From UBA12191 sp009937185 (lineage in GTDB: Bacteria > Planctomycetota > UBA8108 > UBA1146), in NCBI GenBank assembly GCA_938075155.1, contig CALJGL010000004.1, forward strand, positions 62,001-126,000: a DNA stretch of 64,000 nucleotides, read 5' to 3'. Positions 58,951-64,000 of the stretch are shown one piece after another. The position numbers were made by a program, and so were the translations under genes. Numbering within the stretch: position 1 is the first letter of the stretch; every line of letters begins with the position of its first letter. Below the pieces are notes generated by a model, which did no database searches, was not told where the DNA came from, and was given only the letters and a program-made list of their open reading frames with translations.

Positions 58951-59970
58951 CTAAATGCTTCTTCTTCTACGTTCCAACTGCTGACGATCATAAAGCTGAT
59001 CAGCATCCTTGCGAAGTTCATCCACCTCGAGAAGCCCATTGACCAATCGGGCAGGAAGCCCTGCTTCTCCGCAACAGGCCCCGACCAACGCACCACCTAT
59101 GGCTGCTGTCAATTGAACAGCTCCACCGGATTGGAGACATGATCGAATCACATAGTTGGGATTCACCGGATCTCTCAGCCACGAGTGAACAGCAATCAAA
59201 AATACAGGAAGGCAACGATCTTCGACTCCGACCCTCTCGACTTGATGACTGTCATCTGAAGAGTGAGCTAACTCAAGAAAGGCTTCATCTTCATTGCGAG
59301 TCAACATGGATGGAATTTTCTGCAACGCTTCAGAAACAGTGCCGTCTATTTTGCCGGCTGCCTCTGCGGCAGCATCGATCACAACTCCTAATACGATGTC
59401 ATGGTGAGTCAAACAATGAGCAATGATGGTGGCAAGCGCAGCATTCACAGCTCTTACTGTGGAATCTTCGTGCGTGATGCTGGTGAGGATTTCTGTGTTT
59501 TCCATGATTTGATCTGGAGTGTCATGACTCCAAAGACCGGATAAGACGCCGCATAGAATAGTGGCAGCTCCGTCTTCGCCGGGTGCACATGCACAACCAC
59601 GTGCGGTGTTTCCCTGGCGTAACCAGCGAGACATCGCACTGTCCACTTCCGGGAGACGTTCGATGATTCGATTTTCCCTCCACAGGGGAACCCATTCATC
59701 GACGATTTCCATACTATTGATCTCACCGGTTCGCGTGACGGCACGTGTAGCTAACGAGAGCAACTGAACAGAAGCTCCGTGCTGACCTTCGGGGAAATAT
59801 CCACTGCGATGCCTCAGGTAACCCTCCATCGCTTCGTTTCCCAGCGCTCGCATGAAGGTTCTTGAAGATCCTGCATTTGGGAACCCCAAAGCACTTCCTA
59901 CGGCGGCCCCCAAAAAGACTCCCCTGAACCTATCTTGCAATTGTTCTTTGAGGGTCAGAGCCGATTTCAT
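58951..59970 (-). CDS. ADP-ribosylglycohydrolase-like protein with lost metal-site motifs
   Basis: The fold is recognisable over 339 residues: GVFLGAAVGSALGFP (canonical GxxxGxxxGDALGxP), THEDSTVRAVNAALATIIA, and the C-terminal SGGAVQLTAAIGGALVGACCG (canonical GGDTDTxAAIAGALxGA), then LPARLVNGL. The acidic metal ligands are gone: the TDDT position reads GQHGAS (62-67), the GDTDT position reads GAVQLT (283-288), and GDALG is GSALG. Hydrolysis of ADP-ribose by the family mechanism is therefore unlikely. The gene is intact and overlaps the upstream kinase-like gene by four bases, so it is maintained as a coding gene. Confidence 0.8.
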   Translation of the reverse strand: MKSALTLKEQLQDRFRGVFLGAAVGSALGFPNAGSSRTFMRALGNEAMEGYLRHRSGYFPEGQHGASVQLLSLATRAVTRTGEINSMEIVDEWVPLWRENRIIERLPEVDSAMSRWLRQGNTARGCACAPGEDGAATILCGVLSGLWSHDTPDQIMENTEILTSITHEDSTVRAVNAALATIIAHCLTHHDIVLGVVIDAAAEAAGKIDGTVSEALQKIPSMLTRNEDEAFLELAHSSDDSHQVERVGVEDRCLPVFLIAVHSWLRDPVNPNYVIRSCLQSGGAVQLTAAIGGALVGACCGEAGLPARLVNGLLEVDELRKDADQLYDRQQLERRRRSI

Positions 59971-61091
59971 TGGGGCGCTCCTAATCCTGGACTCATGGGA
60001 TCCTCAGTCGAGGTTTTCGAGGAGGCGGATTCCATCCATTGAGCCAAAGTTTGAATAGCACAACGCTTGCGCCAAAACGGCTTCATGTCTCGATACCAAC
60101 CCAGCCCCACCCCTGCGAGCAAGGCTGGACCTCTCGAGGGTTTTCCAAAATCGGCAGACAAACGAATGTCCTCAGCGGGGGCGGCCCATTCACCAGAGCC
60201 CGCATCTCCTGCTGAATCGTATATGGCTGACACATCGACGGCGCCCCCTTGTCGGGGATCCTCAATCTCACCTTTTTCTTGAACGTACCAGTGATCACCC
60301 AAGGGTGCAGGAATCGCGTTCCTGTCGTCGGGTGAGACTTCTTTTGCATCTGTCACTCGCCACGCGGTGACATTATCTTTTTCAAGGAGAATGATGCGCT
60401 GTCCACTCTTGGGTTCACACGCCATCCAGAGTCGTGCTGCACGAGGAACTGTTCCGGCCATGAACCAGGTTCCCCTAGGAAGGCCTGTCTCTCGAACAAT
60501 CTCTTCCTGCAATATCCCTACACGCTGGTGTCCTGGCATCACGGGTGGCAACTGACCAGAATTCAAGCCGACCGCATCGACGCGTGCTGGATCCCAACGT
60601 TCTGGAGAGTGAGACCCAGGAGTCAGTCCAGACTCCCATGCGAACTGCGAAGACGTCGCCAACGCACCGGTCCAGCGATACCTCAACCAATCCTTGATAT
60701 CCAACACTGCGACGAGACTGCGTGTCAGTCCTGGAAATTTGGAGAGGGTGGAAGGGATTCTTTCATGCAACTCTGGAATGGGTGGCTCATCCTCACTCCA
60801 ACCGATAGCCCGAGGAGGAACAGGCTCCATTTCCGCATCGACTAAGACAAGTCCCGGAGTACTTGCAATACCGATGGCAGCAATAGACCCCGGACGAATC
60901 TTGCCTTCGTCCAATGAATGTTGGAGGAGAGCACGGACCGAACGCACCCTTTCATCGGGATGCACCTTCCAATCCTCTATAAAAGGAACGGAAACCACCT
61001 CTTGAACTACTGACAATCTCGTTCCCTTCCGGTCTACCGCCATCAACGTGATGGTATCTCCGGAAAGTTCCAGCCCTAGCAAGACACTCAA
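59967..61091 (-). CDS. FGGY-kinase-like protein, probably inactive and short
   Basis: The 374-residue product has the N-terminal actin-like FGGY domain: VLLGLELSGDTITLMAVD, IAAIGIASTPGLVLVDAEMEPV (canonical GISGQ...VLLD), AIGWSEDEPP, AVLDIKDWLRYRWTGALAT, and VMPGHQRVGILQEEIVRETGL. The position of the catalytic Asp (normally in VxAGxxD) reads FMAGTVPRAAR (210-220), without Asp, and the C-terminal FGGY domain is largely replaced by unrelated sequence; full enzymes have about 500 residues. It may be a regulatory or sugar-binding remnant. It overlaps the degenerate ADP-ribosylglycohydrolase gene by four bases. Confidence 0.75.
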   Translation of the reverse strand: MSVLLGLELSGDTITLMAVDRKGTRLSVVQEVVSVPFIEDWKVHPDERVRSVRALLQHSLDEGKIRPGSIAAIGIASTPGLVLVDAEMEPVPPRAIGWSEDEPPIPELHERIPSTLSKFPGLTRSLVAVLDIKDWLRYRWTGALATSSQFAWESGLTPGSHSPERWDPARVDAVGLNSGQLPPVMPGHQRVGILQEEIVRETGLPRGTWFMAGTVPRAARLWMACEPKSGQRIILLEKDNVTAWRVTDAKEVSPDDRNAIPAPLGDHWYVQEKGEIEDPRQGGAVDVSAIYDSAGDAGSGEWAAPAEDIRLSADFGKPSRGPALLAGVGLGWYRDMKPFWRKRCAIQTLAQWMESASSKTSTEDPMSPGLGAPQ

Positions 61092-61181
61092 AGGACGCCT
61101 CCTCGACAGTTCAGATGATGGATAAAATTCCCCCGCGGAATCGGGTTCCCTTTACCCCTGACACCCGTCATTCTACCCCAC

Positions 61182-62258
61182 GTGAGAAGACTTCCCAGTG
61201 AACCCCTATCACCGCAGCGGATCCTCGTCATCCGGCTCAGTGCCCTTGGAGACGTGATCCAGGTCCTTCCCGCTCTGGAAGCGCTAGGAAGGCTGTATCC
61301 TGCTGCCCGTATCGATGCAGTGACAGAATCACTCTCATACCCCCTCTTGGCAAATCATCCCCGGCTCGATCGAGTGATTTGCTTCCCGAGGTCGGAGATT
61401 CGAAATGGGTGGAAATCTCCTGAAACCCGGGGTGAAGCTCGAGAAAAACTGGAATGTTTCAGGCAGGAGATATTCCAAGATTACTACGACCTGATCATCG
61501 ACTGGCAATCCAATCTTCGATCCGCTTTGATTCGATCCCTCACTCGGCATCGGCGTACACTGCAACTTCATCCAGAGGATGGAGGCGAACTGCCTCGCTG
61601 GTGGTCAGGTTATCGTCCCTCTCATCCTGCGGGACGAGTACATCGTGTAGAGAGAGCCATGCACCTCGTGCGACAACTCGGTTATTCGGGAGAGACCCCT
61701 GTCGGCGAAATGGGTTCAGATATTCCGAATCAAAACGCGGCCTTTGACGCCCCAATTTTACTCCACCCCTTTGTCAGTGCATTTGGCCGATTCAAAGAGT
61801 GGCCCATTTCTAAGTGGATACAATTGGCGACTCGTCTTTCAGACCGGGGACACGTCGTCTGGATTTCAGGAGGGCCTTCAGATGCAAAGGCCGTATCTCA
61901 GCTTCTGAAAGCCACTCCGCCAGAGGTCGTCGCCGCCCCGCCCACAAAAAGTACCGCAGACTTGGGTCGATTGATTTCTGAATGTCGAGCAGTCGTGGCA
62001 GCAGATACGGGTGTCATTCATCTCTCCGCAATTTTGGGAGTCTCCTCAGTCGGTCTTTATGGGCCCAAGGATCCTTCAGTGCATGGCCCTTATGGCCCAA
62101 GTGCCATTTCTCTAGCCGCAGAGATTCCTTGTTCTCCCTGTTTATTACGAAGGTGTGATCATTCCTATTGCATGGCTTCGATCAGCGTCGATCGAGTCTT
62201 CGACGTATTAGAAAAAATCAACCGTGATTCTCTCGCTGGAAAAGAATCTACGGGTTGA
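61182..62258 (+). CDS. Glycosyltransferase family 9 protein (heptosyltransferase I-like)
   Basis: The 358-residue product opens RILVIRLSALGDVIQVLPALEAL, the GT9 start, and has YDLIIDWQSNLRSALI, VWISGGPSDAKAVSQLL, and the donor-site block VVAADTGVIHLSAILGVSSVGLYGPKDPSVHGPYG. A short cysteine cluster follows (PCSPCLLRRCDHSYC). WaaC-type heptosyltransferase I is likely given waaF, hldE and lpxK in the same window, but the acceptor is not proven. It is divergent from the FGGY-like gene across a 90-base gap. Confidence 0.9.
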   Translation: MRRLPSEPLSPQRILVIRLSALGDVIQVLPALEALGRLYPAARIDAVTESLSYPLLANHPRLDRVICFPRSEIRNGWKSPETRGEAREKLECFRQEIFQDYYDLIIDWQSNLRSALIRSLTRHRRTLQLHPEDGGELPRWWSGYRPSHPAGRVHRVERAMHLVRQLGYSGETPVGEMGSDIPNQNAAFDAPILLHPFVSAFGRFKEWPISKWIQLATRLSDRGHVVWISGGPSDAKAVSQLLKATPPEVVAAPPTKSTADLGRLISECRAVVAADTGVIHLSAILGVSSVGLYGPKDPSVHGPYGPSAISLAAEIPCSPCLLRRCDHSYCMASISVDRVFDVLEKINRDSLAGKESTG

Positions 62259-63037
62259 CCCCTCCCCCTATTGCAAGCGATGCTACAGGTATGACGATTG
62301 AAACCCCTTCACACGAATCTGAAAATCCTTACCCCTTTTCGGGAAGGATTGTCGCAAGAATCATCGAATCGTTGATGTCCTCGGTCGACCTCAGATGGTC
62401 GGGATATGATCACGCTCTCTCAGGCCTACAAAATCATGGCAACCTTGTCGTCACCTTTTGGCATGAGTGGGTCTTCCCCCTGAGTTTCACCCTGAAGCAA
62501 AATGGATTTTGTGCCCTCACTAGTCAGCACCACGACGGTGCAAGACTGGGATCGGCATTACGACACCTAGGAGTTCAGGTTTGTCACGGATCCAGTTCCA
62601 GAGGAGGATTAAGAGGATTCCAGAGACTGCAAACACTGGCTCAAACAGGACTTTCTCCGGTGATCTCTGTGGACGGACCGAAAGGCCCCCCTCAAGAAGC
62701 AAAGGAAGGGGCCGCAGCACTTTCACGAAGACTGGGCGTCCCCATGATTCCACTTGGATTTGCTGCTGAAAAATATTACCGGTTAGGAACTTGGGATCGA
62801 ATGATTCTTCCGTACCCGGGAACACGTGCGGTGATTGTCGTCGCCCCTCCGGTACTCCCGGGATCTCGTAGAGCTGACGATTCAAATCGTACTCAAGAAC
62901 TCCAAGACTCTTTGAATCAAGCGACAGAGCTCGCGTCACAAAACTTTGAAAAACTATGGAGGGAAGGAGCAGGCTCCTCCCCTCTGGGCGACTCTGGACT
63001 TACTTCTGCAAAGCGACGAAATCGACGTATGCTGTAA
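62255..63037 (+). CDS. DUF374 lysophospholipid acyltransferase-like protein
   Basis: The DUF374 family belongs to the LPLAT superfamily and often sits with LPS genes; it probably acylates lipid A or another envelope lipid. The 260-residue product has WHEWVFPLSFTL (His of the HxxxxD-type site region), SQHHDGARLGSALRHLG, HGSSSRGGLRGFQRL, ISVDGPKGPPQEAKEGA and WDRMILPYPGT, all characteristic of the family. The TTG at 62255 overlaps the previous stop as TTGA, implying coupling; an ATG at 62291 is an alternative. Its 3' end overlaps the convergent downstream gene by 38 bases. Confidence 0.88.
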   Translation: MTPPPIASDATGMTIETPSHESENPYPFSGRIVARIIESLMSSVDLRWSGYDHALSGLQNHGNLVVTFWHEWVFPLSFTLKQNGFCALTSQHHDGARLGSALRHLGVQVCHGSSSRGGLRGFQRLQTLAQTGLSPVISVDGPKGPPQEAKEGAAALSRRLGVPMIPLGFAAEKYYRLGTWDRMILPYPGTRAVIVVAPPVLPGSRRADDSNRTQELQDSLNQATELASQNFEKLWREGAGSSPLGDSGLTSAKRRNRRML

Positions 63038-63911
63038 ACTTCTTGCCGCCAAGGAATTGGATTCTGAAATCCTTCACGCGACTCCATTCCACGTCTCCCT
63101 GCCCTTTAAAGTTTTTCAGTGGGATTTCGATTCTTTTAAGACCTCTATGAGCCTTCATTTGAGCCATATATGCATTTTGTACAGAGGTCACCTTGGCGAG
63201 GCCTTCTTCACTTTTCCCAGGAACAACAAAGACTAACTGATAGGGACTTCCTCCTTTGGGAAGGTCCATGTACAGGACAAGAGATTTGAATCCCTCCAAA
63301 CTTCGAGGGAGAGTCTTAATCTTCAGTTCATTCGCTTTAGAACTGACGCTCCATTCCAGAGCGCGCTTTCCTTGCTGAACTCGTTCAGCTTCGTCCGTGA
63401 ATTTCTTGCCGTATTTTTCAGAGTATCTCTTAGATACTCTCTCAAAATCGTCCAATACAACGAATAGCTTCGTCTCCAACTCTGTTAAAAAGTCTTTGTA
63501 GTTCTTTCCGATTGGAGATTGGGCAAAGCGAGGATAATTTTTCGCTCCAATACGATAAGCCGCAGATTCTTTTCCCTGTTTGGCCTGCTTTCGTAATGCA
63601 TCCAATTCATTGGAGCCTTCCGTCGCCAGCAACCAATTGTCGATGTGCATTCGAGTGGCTCTGTTCTTCGCTATTTTCCTCGCCGCTTTAAACTTATCTA
63701 TCGCGTTCTTATATTCTTTAGAATCGTAAAAAGTTTTGCCTTCATCAAAGATCGCTTGGCCCTCAGGTTTCTTCCAGTTTAGTTCAGGATTGTCCTGAGC
63801 CATTCCGGGACTGACGAGGAACATGAGAACAATGATGGAAGTGAGCCAAACTTTTGCTCCGGCAGGAATAATACGCAACATTAAGCCGAGAGAATTATTG
63901 GAGGTAAACAT
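63000..63911 (-). CDS. Exported protein with TPR-like repeat and possible carbohydrate-binding-like C-terminal domain
   Basis: From the ATG at 63911 (AGAGG five bases upstream) the 303-residue product has a signal peptide (KVWLTSIIVLMFLVSPGMAQ), a TPR-like helical region (AIFDEGKTFYDSKEYKNAID, KFKAARKIAKNRAT), a basic helical middle, and a beta-rich end (GLKRIEIPLKNFKGQGDVEW, VKDFRIQFLGGKKFTAYVDF) that recalls CBM11/CIA30-like jelly-roll domains; that last point is an impression. An in-frame start 78 bases upstream is possible. The role is unknown; export to the periplasm or beyond is likely. Confidence 0.75.
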   Translation of the reverse strand: MFTSNNSLGLMLRIIPAGAKVWLTSIIVLMFLVSPGMAQDNPELNWKKPEGQAIFDEGKTFYDSKEYKNAIDKFKAARKIAKNRATRMHIDNWLLATEGSNELDALRKQAKQGKESAAYRIGAKNYPRFAQSPIGKNYKDFLTELETKLFVVLDDFERVSKRYSEKYGKKFTDEAERVQQGKRALEWSVSSKANELKIKTLPRSLEGFKSLVLYMDLPKGGSPYQLVFVVPGKSEEGLAKVTSVQNAYMAQMKAHRGLKRIEIPLKNFKGQGDVEWSRVKDFRIQFLGGKKFTAYVDFVALQK

Positions 63912-64000
63912 GCGAGCCTCTTCTTTCGAGATCCCACGAGACTGATCGGGGATCCGCAACATCTTAAAACTTCTAGACCGCATTCTCAAGGTGAGGACTC

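Noticed and set aside
1..64000. Search by eye for CRISPR arrays, IS elements, integrases, att sites, rRNA and tRNA genes.
   Set aside because: No regularly spaced repeats, transposase motifs, tRNA cloverleaf or rRNA stretches were seen; the window reads as core chromosome.

Overview
The window looks like a chromosomal segment of a Gram-negative bacterium, most likely a member of the Planctomycetota that keeps a full cell-wall programme. Gram-negative character comes from lipid A and heptose-core genes (lpxK, hldE, waaF, a second GT9 enzyme, a DUF374 acyltransferase) and lnt. A meso-diaminopimelate peptidoglycan comes from murE with a DNPR motif, plus murC, murF, murG, ftsW and ftsI. The planctomycete hint is inference: an FHA-plus-Ser/Thr-kinase gene in a housekeeping operon, a 259-residue protein of a type I associate with that phylum, and PilT proteins with helical N-terminal extensions. 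Base composition is moderate and even, start codons are often TTG or GTG, genes overlap by 1-4 bases, and no IS, phage, integrase, CRISPR array, rRNA or tRNA was seen.

Layout. 1-11055 (minus): a dcw cluster in the order mraZ - small ORF - rsmH - ftsL-like - ftsI - murE - murF - ftsW - murG - LysM protein - murC (cut by the window edge). mraY and murD are absent from their usual place between murF and ftsW. Upstream of mraZ lie 10-bp-spaced GTGGG boxes that look like the MraZ operator. 11688-12467 (minus) is the conserved unknown. 12612-21917 (plus) is a tight operon dnaE - yggS - FHA/kinase - DUF167 - purine nucleoside phosphorylase - clpP-like - purN, convergent with tyrS.

21914-33555 (minus): tyrS, a TPR-type exported protein with an unusual leader (six-codon mini-ORF inside two competing hairpins), then the rpsA - plsC - cmk order, a GT2 glycosyltransferase, larE, glnA, a short PII-like protein, gpsA and plsY. 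33803-38384 holds a ThiF/MoeB-like E1 enzyme and three poorly known proteins. 37014-43320 (minus) is a Gld-type ABC operon (ATPase, permease, GldG-like, DUF4340, unknown) downstream of rpoN, which has its own promoter and a long leader behind lnt.

47511-51466 (plus): rpsU, inositol-3-phosphate synthase and mrp. Between the last two, on the minus strand, a consensus -35 box, a long hairpin and a nine-U tract define a candidate free-standing small RNA of about 60 nt (near 49262-49323). It is the most interesting undescribed element I found. 51476-61091 (minus): waaF, two pilT paralogues, hldE coupled to a deoxyhypusine-synthase-like protein, lpxK, a small helical protein, and a pair of catalytically degraded enzymes (ADP-ribosylglycohydrolase-like and FGGY-kinase-like). 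61182-63037 (plus): a GT9 glycosyltransferase and a DUF374 acyltransferase. The window ends with an exported TPR protein on the minus strand.

The genes mostly serve envelope building: septal and side-wall peptidoglycan, lipid A and core, phospholipid (plsY, gpsA, plsC, mIPS) and lipoproteins, mixed with translation (rpsA, rpsU, tyrS), replication (dnaE) and nitrogen assimilation (glnA, PII-like, rpoN). All function calls rest on reading motifs by eye; no database search was run.
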